Positions 42,990 to 52,152 of a stretch of 64,000 bases of DNA are shown piece after piece; positions within the stretch are counted from its first letter, which is position 1, and every line of letters begins with the position of its first letter. Source of the stretch: Segetibacter koreensis DSM 18137 (GTDB lineage Bacteria; Bacteroidota; Bacteroidia; Chitinophagales; Chitinophagaceae); the NCBI RefSeq assembly GCF_000374045.1, contig NZ_KB893317.1:62001-126000 (forward strand), read 5' to 3'. A model generated the notes under the pieces. It was not told the DNA's origin. It made no database searches and was given only the letters and a program-made list of their open reading frames with translations. Made by a program: the position numbers and the translations under genes.

Positions 42990-45118
42990 TGCCAGTTGAA
43001 ACGCCGGTTAAAAAATTAGAAAATTATATTCCGGCAATGCTGGCAAAAGAAACTGACAAGCCTTTTTCCAAAGAGGATTGGTTATACGAAATCAAATGGG
43101 ATGGCTACCGTGCAATTGCAGAAGTAAATAAGAAAACTGTAAAATTATATTCAAGAAATGGAAATTCTTTTGTTGCGGCTTATCCTGAAGTTGTAGAAGA
43201 ACTTTCTAAAATGAAATTGAATGCAGTCCTAGACGGGGAAATCGTAGTGCTAAATGAGCAAGGCAATCCCGATTTTCAAAAGTTGCAGGAGTACGGGATA
43301 AACAAAAGTTTTCCAATACAATACTATGTTTTTGACCTTCTTGAGTTAGACGGTAAAAAGCTGTATTCCATGCCTCTAATCGAGAGAAAAAAACTGCTTG
43401 CCGAAATTATCCCAAAAAACCCTGTTGTAAAGTATAGCGATCATGTTGAAGAGAGTGGTGAAGACTTTTTTGAGCTAATCAAAGAGAAAAACCTGGAGGG
43501 AATAATGGCTAAGAGAGCGGGCAGCGAATATTATCCCGGCAAAAGAACTGCTGACTGGCTCAAAATAAAACATCATAAATCTGAAGATGCAATTATAGCC
43601 GGTTTTACTGCTCCCCGCGGTGGAAGGAAATATTTTGGAGCTTTGGTACTGGGAACTATGGTCAATGGAAAACTTACTTATGCGGGTCACACAGGTTCGG
43701 GTTTTAATAGTGAATTATTGAAAGAAATTTTCGCTAAGCTCCAGCCACTTATTCGTGAGAAATCTCCTTTCGATGAAAAAGTGAAAACCAATATGCCAGT
43801 TACATGGGTAGAACCTTTCTATGTTTGCGAAGTGAAATTTTCCGAATGGACCTCAGATGGAAAATTAAGACACCCCATCTTTTTAAGAATGCGTGAGGAT
43901 AAACAAGTGAAAGATATAACCACTCAACTTATAAATACAGATGAAATGGAATCTGTTTATACTGGGGCAGAAAATCCTGAAGCAAACAAAAAAACCCAGA
44001 AAAAAGAAATAAAACAAAAGGTAAATTCAAAAAAAGAAATTTCTAAAGAAGACAAAGCCGGTAAAAAAGAAAGTGTTCAAAATAAAACTTCTGCCAAAAA
44101 AGTTCCGTCTGAAACCCCTGCTTCAAAGCCTAAGGCTGAAAAAGCAAAAGAGGAAAAATCTGCGGTAATTAAAAAATCAGAAACCAAAAAAGATGTTGTA
44201 GAAAATGAAAAGACTTACAAGATTGGTAAAGCAGAATTGAAAACCACTAACCGTACTAAAGTATTTTTTCCTGACGAGGGCATTACTAAAGGGGATGTAT
44301 TAGATTACTACGACAAGATGAGTGAACTCATTATTCCATATATAAAAGATCGCCCCCAATCTTTGTTTCGTACGCCTAATGGTATAAGTCAAAAAGGATT
44401 TTTTCACAAAGATGCCGGAGACGAAGCGCCATTATGGGTAAAGCACATTCCTTTATATTCAGAATCTAATAATAAAGATGTTGATTATATCTTGTGCAAT
44501 GATAAAGCTACTTTGTTGTACCTCGCTAACCTGGGTTGCATAGAAATAAATCCATGGCACTCAAGAGTAAAATCTCTTGATAATCCTGACTATATGATTA
44601 TTGACATCGACCCGAGTGATAACAATACTTTTGACCAGGTAATAGAGGCCGCAAATGTTGTCAAAGGTATATTAGACAAAGCAGGGGCATTAAGTATTTG
44701 TAAAACATCCGGCGCATCTGGTTTACATGTGTATGTGCCTCTCGGAAAGAAATATGATTACGACCATGCAAAAGATTTTGCAAATCTCGTATGTATGATG
44801 GCTAATCAACTTATTCCGGAATTTACAACTCTGGAAAGAAGTTTGACCAAAAGAAGCAAAGACAAGATATACATGGATTACCTGCAAAACCGGAAAGGAC
44901 AAACGATTGCATGTGTGTACAGCCTTCGACCTAAAAAAGGCGCTACTGTTTCAACACCGCTGGAATGGAGCGAGGTTAAACAGGGCTTATCTCCAAAAGA
45001 GTTTACCATTAACACCATACACGAACGTCTACAAAAAAAAGGCGACCTTTTTGCGCCAATTCTCGATAGTAAAAATGGCGTTGACCTTGCAAAGTGTCTT
45101 GAAAATTTGGAAGCATAG
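42989..45118 (+). CDS. ligD: LigD ligase-polymerase
   Basis: A 709-residue protein. The ATP-dependent ligase nucleotidyltransferase domain has the adenylated Lys36 in EIKWDGYRAIAE and EGIMAKRAGSEYYPG; an OB domain ends near residue 310. A Lys/Glu-rich linker covers about 325-410. The Pol domain of the AEP superfamily follows (GISQKGFFHKDAG, DYMIIDIDPSD with the catalytic Asp pair, KTSGASGLHVYVPL). It fills and seals broken ends with Ku. PE is on a separate upstream gene. Confidence 0.95.
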   Translation: MPVETPVKKLENYIPAMLAKETDKPFSKEDWLYEIKWDGYRAIAEVNKKTVKLYSRNGNSFVAAYPEVVEELSKMKLNAVLDGEIVVLNEQGNPDFQKLQEYGINKSFPIQYYVFDLLELDGKKLYSMPLIERKKLLAEIIPKNPVVKYSDHVEESGEDFFELIKEKNLEGIMAKRAGSEYYPGKRTADWLKIKHHKSEDAIIAGFTAPRGGRKYFGALVLGTMVNGKLTYAGHTGSGFNSELLKEIFAKLQPLIREKSPFDEKVKTNMPVTWVEPFYVCEVKFSEWTSDGKLRHPIFLRMREDKQVKDITTQLINTDEMESVYTGAENPEANKKTQKKEIKQKVNSKKEISKEDKAGKKESVQNKTSAKKVPSETPASKPKAEKAKEEKSAVIKKSETKKDVVENEKTYKIGKAELKTTNRTKVFFPDEGITKGDVLDYYDKMSELIIPYIKDRPQSLFRTPNGISQKGFFHKDAGDEAPLWVKHIPLYSESNNKDVDYILCNDKATLLYLANLGCIEINPWHSRVKSLDNPDYMIIDIDPSDNNTFDQVIEAANVVKGILDKAGALSICKTSGASGLHVYVPLGKKYDYDHAKDFANLVCMMANQLIPEFTTLERSLTKRSKDKIYMDYLQNRKGQTIACVYSLRPKKGATVSTPLEWSEVKQGLSPKEFTINTIHERLQKKGDLFAPILDSKNGVDLAKCLENLEA

Positions 45119-45162
45119 AAAAATGGTTTTTTAGGTTTTGAAACGGCATTTGTTTTTTATCC

Positions 45163-45200
45163 CTGCATCATCACGTTGCATTTCGTTCATCTTTTTGTTC
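45163..45200 (-). repeat. Dispersed intergenic repeat, copy 4 (divergent)
   Basis: On the minus strand AGATGAACGAAATGCAACGT is followed by GATGATGCAG. It matches the first half of copies 1 and 5 with a changed core. It lies in the gap after ligD. Confidence 0.45.
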
Positions 45201-45356
45201 TATTATCTGCATTTGGTTAATAAATTAATTTAAAATGTTAGAAGAAAATAAGATTTTCGCAAAGTGAGATAAAAACGGAATTAGCAATCGCTTAACTAAA
45301 AGCTTTTTTATAAGTTTTTATCGTATTTCTATTAATATCATTCCTTAAAAATTACT

Positions 45357-46406
45357 ATGAGCGAATCACCAATACAAACAGCTTTATGTTCTTTCGGTAT
45401 GTCCGGAAAAGTTTTTCATGCTCCTTTTATACACGTAAACAAAGGATATAATTTATATGGTGTTTGGGAAAGAAGTAAAAAAACTGCAAAAGATATTTAC
45501 CCTGAAATAAAATCGTTCGATACACTCGAAGAAATGCTTGCAGATGAAAATATAGAATTGGTAATTATAAATACACCAAATGCAACTCATTTTGAATATT
45601 CAAAAAAAGCACTGCTTGCAGGCAAACATATAATAGTCGAAAAGCCGTTTGTAATCAATAGCGAAGAAGGAACAGAATTGATAGAATTGGCAGCAAAACA
45701 GCAAAAAAAGATTTCAGTCTATCACAACCGTCGGTATGATAGCGATGCAAAGCTTTTGAAAAAAGTAGTAAATGAAAATTTATTAGGCGAGATTAATGAG
45801 GCGGAGTTGCATTATGACAGGTTTAAAAAAGAACTGAGCCCTAAAGTACATAAGGAAACACCTGGCCCCGGCGCTGGGTTATTGCTTGACTTAGGTCCTC
45901 ACTTAATTGATGAAGCTTTGCAATTGTTCGGAAAGCCTGAAGCAGTTTTCGCAGATGATATCGCCATACGTCCTATTTCTAAAGTAGATGATTATTTTGA
46001 AGTTCTTCTGTATTATCCACGTAAAAGAGTCAGACTTAAAGCAAGCAACGCGGTAAGGGAAGCAATACCCGCTTTTGTTATGCATGGGTCGATAGGTTCT
46101 TTAATTAAGTCAAGAGGTGATGTGCAGGAAAATGCTTTAATAGCCGGAAAAATGCCTGAAGGCGATAATTGGGGTATTGAGCCTGAAACTGAAAAAGGCT
46201 TTTTGCATACCGAAAGGAATAACGAGGTTGTAAAAGAATACATTGCTGCTCCTAAGGGAAATTATATGGAGTATTTTGACCAGATGTATAAAGCCATACG
46301 GTTCAATGACCCTGTACCGGTAACTGCCGAAGATGCCCTTGAAGTAATAAAAGTTATAGAAGCAGCTTTAAAAAGTAATACAGAAAAAAGAGTTATAGAT
46401 TATTAA
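45357..46406 (+). CDS. Gfo/Idh/MocA-family oxidoreductase
   Basis: A 349-residue NAD(P)-dependent enzyme. A Rossmann start (QTALCSFGMSGKVFHAPFI) is followed by the conserved EKPFVINSEEG and a C-terminal alpha/beta domain (GPGAGLLLDLGPHLIDEAL). The sequence most resembles the YdgJ-type branch. The family oxidises sugars or inositols. No sugar operon is adjacent, so the substrate is unknown. Confidence 0.92.
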   Translation: MSESPIQTALCSFGMSGKVFHAPFIHVNKGYNLYGVWERSKKTAKDIYPEIKSFDTLEEMLADENIELVIINTPNATHFEYSKKALLAGKHIIVEKPFVINSEEGTELIELAAKQQKKISVYHNRRYDSDAKLLKKVVNENLLGEINEAELHYDRFKKELSPKVHKETPGPGAGLLLDLGPHLIDEALQLFGKPEAVFADDIAIRPISKVDDYFEVLLYYPRKRVRLKASNAVREAIPAFVMHGSIGSLIKSRGDVQENALIAGKMPEGDNWGIEPETEKGFLHTERNNEVVKEYIAAPKGNYMEYFDQMYKAIRFNDPVPVTAEDALEVIKVIEAALKSNTEKRVIDY

Positions 46407-46497
46407 GAAACATTTTTTAGCCAAGGAAAAGTGTCGTGAGGCATTATAACAGAAAAATTTGTAAGATGCCTTAGGATATTACAAGTATTTCATGCTT

Positions 46498-47040
46498 TTA
46501 TTCCGTGTCTCCTTTTATACCTAGTATTCCAAATGAAAAAGTCAGCGAAACAAAAATAAGCTGGTAAATGATCAGTAATAGTATTGTTGTAAACAATAAA
46601 GGCACCGTCGAGGAGCTTTGAATAACTTTATATACATCATCACGACCCCATTGCCTTATTAGTTCTGGCCGGCTTCCAAATTTTTCGAGATAGGTTTTCA
46701 ATTCTCCTTCAGCCCACAGAGGGAAAAATAAGGAATTAGAATTTTCAACATCAACAACTAAATAACCATATAAAAAGATATAAGCGAAAAGCGATAATAA
46801 GAAGATACCGATAGAATAAACAGAAATCCTGGTAATTGTCTGAAGAGATTTTTGTTTTATCCATTCTTTATTTAGCCACATCAGCATAAGAGTTAGAACG
46901 CCTAACGCTTCGATTGTTGCTGCAAATAAAGTTTTCGAAGAATTTGGGGGAACTCCTACATTGCTAATCATAACAGTAATGCCGGGTATAACTGCAAATA
47001 CACCGGAGGCAACAGATAAAAAAGCAGAAAGTTTTTTCAA
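46498..47040 (-). CDS. Membrane protein of unknown function
   Basis: A 180-residue protein with about four hydrophobic segments (residues 5-30, 40-60, 72-95 and 145-172) and one soluble loop between the third and fourth. I do not recognise the family. It lies 4 bases after the stop of the preceding secreted-protein gene on the same strand, so the two are almost certainly co-transcribed. Confidence 0.65.
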   Translation of the reverse strand: MKKLSAFLSVASGVFAVIPGITVMISNVGVPPNSSKTLFAATIEALGVLTLMLMWLNKEWIKQKSLQTITRISVYSIGIFLLSLFAYIFLYGYLVVDVENSNSLFFPLWAEGELKTYLEKFGSRPELIRQWGRDDVYKVIQSSSTVPLLFTTILLLIIYQLIFVSLTFSFGILGIKGDTE

Positions 47041-47044
47041 GCAT

Positions 47045-47698
47045 TTAAAATTCTACCCATGCAGTTTGTTCCTGTTCCACACTCATGGGTTTTGTAAAAT
47101 GAATAATTTTTTTATACCGGTTATCCTTTTTATATAATACAACAAATACCGTTTCATCTATGTAAGCAAAAGTATTTGTGCTCGATGTGTTCACCCTGAA
47201 ATCTTCGATTTTCGAATTGTCTTTCTCCCAGTTTGTATTTTGTATTTTTTGCATCCAAATCCTGTTGGGGATGAGAAAGGCCTCCGCGCCTTCGGGAGAC
47301 GACTTTAAAAATAGTTTTATTTTGCTCAACTGTACGCCTCCATATTTCACGGGAATGGTGTCTAAACCATTAGGTGTTTCTCTTTGTACAAATGCTGTAC
47401 ACCATGCTTCCTTAGAATTTTGTAAAACAGCGGCCGGTATATTCACTTTTACAAAATAGTCGGAAGAGTCTTTTTCAACAGAAGTTATCTTTCCGGATAC
47501 CCAATTAGTATCTCCTGAAGTGCCAATATTCTTTAAAATAAAACCTGTTACTTTTTTCCATTTACTATTTGCTACTGGGGCGATGTGAATATAATTTGAA
47601 ACAGTATCATATTTATTCAGACCGGGCTGAGCATATAAATGAGCAGATAAAGAGCAAATGATTATTAGGCCTGAATAAAGAATATACTTTTTCATCAC
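47045..47698 (-). CDS. Secreted protein with PEGA-like segment, unknown function
   Basis: A 217-residue protein with a signal peptide (KYILYSGLIIICSLSAHLYAQ shortened here) and a soluble body. The segment LKSSPEGAEAFLIPNRI resembles the PEGA motif (SxPxGAxV), seen in surface proteins. It pairs with the membrane protein encoded 4 bases downstream. No homologue came to mind beyond PEGA. It may be exported together with the partner as an envelope unit. Confidence 0.62.
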   Translation of the reverse strand: MMKKYILYSGLIIICSLSAHLYAQPGLNKYDTVSNYIHIAPVANSKWKKVTGFILKNIGTSGDTNWVSGKITSVEKDSSDYFVKVNIPAAVLQNSKEAWCTAFVQRETPNGLDTIPVKYGGVQLSKIKLFLKSSPEGAEAFLIPNRIWMQKIQNTNWEKDNSKIEDFRVNTSSTNTFAYIDETVFVVLYKKDNRYKKIIHFTKPMSVEQEQTAWVEF

Positions 47699-47879
47699 CT
47701 ACAATTTTTAACATCTAATATAATCATTTTTATTGGCTTAGACATTACCGTTTGTGTTTTTAAGAAATAGGTTGTTAGAATGTTTTAAAGGGAAGTTTAT
47801 AAAAGAACGATTAAAGGTAAAATTCATGATTTTATTGCACCATACATTCAAATTAGAAGCTTGTTATGTCGTTAATTTT

Positions 47880-47905
47880 AAAGGCTGCTAAAAAAAGCAG
47901 CCTTT
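47880..47905. terminator. Hairpin after lpdA
   Basis: A perfect 10-bp stem (AAAGGCTGCT with AGCAGCCTTT) around A6, with A/T-rich flanks, 33 bases beyond the lpdA stop. It can act in both directions. Confidence 0.8.
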
Positions 47906-47937
47906 AAAAAAATATGAAGAAAAATTAAATTACATCC

Positions 47938-49344
47938 TTAAATGTCAGTAGCCTCACCATACGCTACAGCAGTAGCTTCTTTAACACCTTCACTCATTGT
48001 CGGATGCGGGTGAATGGCATTAAGAATTTCGTGAGCCGTGGTTTCCAGCCTTCTTGCCACCGAGACTTCTGCTATCAGCTCTGTTACACTGTGCCCAATC
48101 ATGTGAGCACCAAGAAATTCACCATATTTTGCGTCAAAAATTACCTTTACAAAACCTTCTGTTGCGCCTGCTGCGCTTGCTTTGCCACTTGCAGTAAATG
48201 GAAACTTACCAACTTTGATCTCATAACCTGCATCTCTTGCGGCTTTCTCTGTAAAACCTATGCTGGCAATTTCTGGAGTGCAATACGTACACCCAGGAAT
48301 ATTATTATAATCAATCCCTTCAGGAGCATGGTTATTTTTCTTCTCTACATAGGCAATGTGTTCAGAAGCGTTTATACCTTCTTTACTAGCAACGTGCGCA
48401 AGAGCCTGCCCTGGTGTACAATCGCCAATGGCATAAAAACCCGGAACATTTGTCTGTCCATATTTATCAACTACGATCTTTCCTTTTTCGGTTTTAATGC
48501 CTAATTCTTCCAAACCGATATTTTCGATATTTGCAGAAATACCTACTGCGCTTAAAACGATTTCTGCTTCAAGGCTTACTTCTCCGGTTTGGGTCTTAAC
48601 TCTTGCCTTTACTCCATTGGCTGTAGGCTCAACTGCTTCTACCGTAGCATTGGTCATAATATCAATGCCTTGTTTTTTATATTGCCTCTCCAATTCTTTT
48701 GAAATGTCTTCATCTTCTACAGGTACAATCCTCGGCATAAACTCAACTACTGTCACCTTTGTGCCCATACTATTGTAGAAGTAAGCAAATTCTACACCTA
48801 TAGCTCCGCTACCTACCACAATCATGCTTTTGGGTTGTGTTGGTAAAGACATGGCTTCACGGTAACCTATCACACTTTTGCCGTCAATAGGCAGGTTTGG
48901 TAATTGCCTTCCGCGGCTTCCTGTAGCTATGATTATGTATTTGGCTTCAATTGTTTGCTTGCTGTTATCCTGTGCGGTTACTTCTATTTGTCCTTTGGCT
49001 TTCAGTTTTCCATAACCCATTATCACATCTATTTTATTCTTCTTCATCAGAAACTGAACTCCTCTACTCATTTTATCTGCGACTCCACGGCTACGTTTTA
49101 TAACTCCACCAAAGTCTTGTTGTGCCCCGCTGATATTTATACCATAAGCAGCGCCATGCTTCGCATACTCATATACCTGTGAACTTTTAAGTAAAGCTTT
49201 TGTAGGTATACAGCCCCAATTGAGACAAACGCCCCCAAGGCTTTCTTTCTCAATAATGGCAACCTTAAAACCAAGTTGTGAGGCACGGATAGCAGCAGGA
49301 TAACCTCCAGGGCCGCTTCCTAAAACGATTACGTCGTAAGCCAT
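47938..49344 (-). CDS. lpdA: Dihydrolipoyl dehydrogenase
   Basis: A 468-residue FAD enzyme. The FAD Rossmann motif GSGPGGYPAAI is at residues 9-19; the redox-active pair Cys40/Cys45 is in GGVCLNWGCIPTKAL; the C-terminal His-Glu pair is in HPHPTMSEG. It reoxidises dihydrolipoamide in pyruvate and 2-oxoglutarate dehydrogenase complexes. It could serve the pdhB-containing complex encoded elsewhere. Start and length are normal. Confidence 0.96.
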   Translation of the reverse strand: MAYDVIVLGSGPGGYPAAIRASQLGFKVAIIEKESLGGVCLNWGCIPTKALLKSSQVYEYAKHGAAYGINISGAQQDFGGVIKRSRGVADKMSRGVQFLMKKNKIDVIMGYGKLKAKGQIEVTAQDNSKQTIEAKYIIIATGSRGRQLPNLPIDGKSVIGYREAMSLPTQPKSMIVVGSGAIGVEFAYFYNSMGTKVTVVEFMPRIVPVEDEDISKELERQYKKQGIDIMTNATVEAVEPTANGVKARVKTQTGEVSLEAEIVLSAVGISANIENIGLEELGIKTEKGKIVVDKYGQTNVPGFYAIGDCTPGQALAHVASKEGINASEHIAYVEKKNNHAPEGIDYNNIPGCTYCTPEIASIGFTEKAARDAGYEIKVGKFPFTASGKASAAGATEGFVKVIFDAKYGEFLGAHMIGHSVTELIAEVSVARRLETTAHEILNAIHPHPTMSEGVKEATAVAYGEATDI

Positions 49345-49596
49345 AATTTTTGTAATATTATTTAGTATGAATGATAATTAAGGTTGCTGGTTACTCTTGT
49401 GATTTCACCTCTTATAAAAAATGAATGTACGGGTAAACCTGCAACTTTTTTAAAAGCTGCGCAAAAATACTGCTTACCGCGTAAATGACAAATTTGTATA
49501 GTTTTTGCCTTAACCAGTTTTTAGACAGGGATTTAACTCTACTACTACGTTTACCTTATCTGCTGCCAGGACAAGTTCACATCAAACACATAAGTT

Positions 49597-51846
49597 TTAG
49601 ATAATAATTTTATCAGGAGTGATGGGCACTTCCCTTATTCTTTTTCCTGTGGCATTAAATATGGCATTTGCTATTGCAGGCGCTACCCCTATAATTGCTA
49701 TCTCACCCAGCCCCTTCGTTCCGATAGGGTCTACAATATAATCAGGTTTATTTACAAACCATACATCTATTGGTGGCACATCAGCATGTACCGGCACATG
49801 ATAATCGGCAAGGTCTTTTGTAACATATCTGCCATAGCGGTGATCCATTACAGCGTCTTCAGTAAGAGCCATACCAATACCTCCTGTAACTCCGCCAATC
49901 ATTTGATTGGCTGCTGTTTTCCAACTGATAATAGTACCCGCATCGGCGCAGGTAACTACTTTTTTGACTCGTATTTGTCCTGTTTTAGGGTGTACATGTA
50001 CTTCAGCGAAATGAATCGAGAAAGAATATTTCGAATACTTATTTGCTTCTTCTCCGGGCTTCGATTCTTCAGTAACTTCTATTTCGGGTAAATTATTTTG
50101 TTTAAATAAATCGCTTATAGCAATAGAAACAGAAGAATTATCTGTAAGTGATAATTTGCCGTCTTTAATGATAATATTGTCAGCATCCGCAGTTCCAAAT
50201 GCTGCTTCTTTTTTTGTCGCTAGATCTTTAAGCTTTTGTTTTAATGCCTTGCACGCCGCTTGTACTGCTGATCCAACAGTGTTTACTGTAGAAGAACCTC
50301 CCTGGTTGCCAGCCATGGGATAATCAGAGTTGCCAAGATCGAATGTTATCTTTTCCGGTGCCATACCTAAAGCGGTCGCTGCAACCTGTACCATAGCAGT
50401 GCCGGTGCCGGGACCAATATCTGTAACAGCACATTGCATTAGCAAGTTACCATCAGCAGACAGCTTTGCTCTTACTGCTGCAGTGCCTCTATGTGCACCA
50501 AAGGTGCCAACACCCATTCCGTAACCAACCAGCCATTCTCCTGCTTTTACAGTGCCAGGTTCCATTTTTCGTTTACTCCAGCCAATTTTTTCTGCTCCTG
50601 TTGTAAAACATTCCTTTAAAAACTTGGTTGACCACGGTAGATTCTTTTCAGGATCTGTTTCAGTATAATTCTTTAATCTAAATTCAATTGGGTCCAAATG
50701 TAAGGCGTGTGCAAGCTCATCTACAGCTGACTCTAGTGCAAATGCTCCTGTTGCTTCTCCCGGCCCCCGCATCCAGATAGGGGTGCTGACATCGAGAGGT
50801 AAAATGCGATAGCGGGTGCTAACATTAGGAGCTGCATACATCATTCTTGTCTGTTGCAAGGTGGACTCTGTAAACTCTTCGTAACTTGATGTTTGCCCTA
50901 TTGCCTCATGAGTTATACCTACTAATTTTCCATCTGGTGTCGCGCCTATACCGATTTTTTGCCAGGTGCGTGGCCGGTAGCCAACCATCGTAAACATTTG
51001 CTCCCTCGTTATTACTACTTTTACCGGGCGCTTTACCTGTTTGGCTGCTATTATGGCTGCGGATTCATGCGGCCAGTTGTGTAAACCATTACCAAAAGCG
51101 CCACCGACAAATTTTGAAATTACCTTCACGTTTTCAAGGGGTATTTTCCATTCTTTAGCAAAGGCATTTTGAGTGGGTTTTGTTCCCTGTACTTTATCGT
51201 AAATAGTAAGTTTGTCACCAGCTTCCCATAAGGCAATGATAGATTGTAATTCCATTGGATTGTGCATTTCTGCCGGTTGCACATATTCTGCCTCTATTTT
51301 TACAGCCGCGGTTTTATAAGCATCCGCCTCTCCACGATTATAATCATTCAAAGGATTGTCCGTATTTTTTTTAGCCTGCGCGGGCAACACCGCCTTTCCC
51401 GTGTTTGCTTCAAAATCAGTGGTATGTTCTTCTTTGTCGTACTGTAACTTTACAAGTGACGCTGCATAAGTTGCCCTTTCAAAACTATTAGCCACTACGA
51501 TAGCAACAGGTTGGCCATTAAAATAAACCCGGTCATTATGAAAGGCACGTAATGGTCTTCCCCCGGTTGGTGGTTCTGTTGGATGTTCGTTATCAGCAAA
51601 TCCAGGCACTTTTATAGAATTTACATGCGATATCACCGCCAACACTCCTGGTGCCCGCTCAGCCGCTTTTGTCTCTATATTTTTAATTCTGCCTTTAGTT
51701 ATGGTGCTTGTGACAAGTACGCCGTACGTTAAGCCAGGTATTTGGTATTCTGCTGAGTATTTTGCAGCCCCGGTTACTTTTAGCCTGCCGTCAACTCTAT
51801 CCAGTGCCTTGTTTTTTTCGCCCGGAGAAAATAATTGCTTTCCCAT
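49597..51846 (-). CDS. Molybdopterin-binding subunit of a xanthine-dehydrogenase-family enzyme
   Basis: A 749-residue large subunit. It has the two-domain layout: domain 1 (ALDRVDGRLKVTGAAKYSAE) and the Mo-binding part with IWMRGPGEATG, GTFGAHRGTAAV and the catalytic Glu in GLGEIAIIG. It belongs to the PaoC/YagR aldehyde oxidoreductase-like branch. The subunit lacks its own signal and would be exported with the Tat-signal FeS subunit. It lies 306 bases after the FAD subunit gene, a gap holding a dispersed repeat. Substrate is not predictable, but aromatic aldehydes fit this branch. Confidence 0.93.
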   Translation of the reverse strand: MGKQLFSPGEKNKALDRVDGRLKVTGAAKYSAEYQIPGLTYGVLVTSTITKGRIKNIETKAAERAPGVLAVISHVNSIKVPGFADNEHPTEPPTGGRPLRAFHNDRVYFNGQPVAIVVANSFERATYAASLVKLQYDKEEHTTDFEANTGKAVLPAQAKKNTDNPLNDYNRGEADAYKTAAVKIEAEYVQPAEMHNPMELQSIIALWEAGDKLTIYDKVQGTKPTQNAFAKEWKIPLENVKVISKFVGGAFGNGLHNWPHESAAIIAAKQVKRPVKVVITREQMFTMVGYRPRTWQKIGIGATPDGKLVGITHEAIGQTSSYEEFTESTLQQTRMMYAAPNVSTRYRILPLDVSTPIWMRGPGEATGAFALESAVDELAHALHLDPIEFRLKNYTETDPEKNLPWSTKFLKECFTTGAEKIGWSKRKMEPGTVKAGEWLVGYGMGVGTFGAHRGTAAVRAKLSADGNLLMQCAVTDIGPGTGTAMVQVAATALGMAPEKITFDLGNSDYPMAGNQGGSSTVNTVGSAVQAACKALKQKLKDLATKKEAAFGTADADNIIIKDGKLSLTDNSSVSIAISDLFKQNNLPEIEVTEESKPGEEANKYSKYSFSIHFAEVHVHPKTGQIRVKKVVTCADAGTIISWKTAANQMIGGVTGGIGMALTEDAVMDHRYGRYVTKDLADYHVPVHADVPPIDVWFVNKPDYIVDPIGTKGLGEIAIIGVAPAIANAIFNATGKRIREVPITPDKIII

Positions 51847-52065
51847 AAAATTATTTAAAGCTTTTGCTATAATTTTTGTTAGTTGTCATTTGAAGCTTTC
51901 TCATCCTTGTGTCACTCACTTCGACTTTTATCTCTTTGTGCATCCATTTTGATTTATGTAAATCGAAATAGCACTAACGGCTTCAAACTTTTTGTTACGT
52001 CTTTTCGTTTTTTGTCTTTGTTGTTACAAACGGGGAAATATGAGAAAGCTTAATAGCAGCATGTC

Positions 52066-52119
52066 TGATGAACGTAATGCGACGCAACGATGAATTATTA
52101 ATAATTTGATGCTTGTACC
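52066..52119 (+). repeat. Dispersed intergenic repeat, copy 5
   Basis: GATGAACGTAATGCGACGCA and then GCTTGTACC at 52111, 44 bases after the first base of GATGAAC, as in copy 1. It sits within the gap between the FAD- and Mo-subunit genes; the gap (51847-52152) holds no other recognisable feature. Confidence 0.6.
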
Positions 52120-52152
52120 CTACATTTTCTTTTTAAGATAGCCAGAGTTAGT

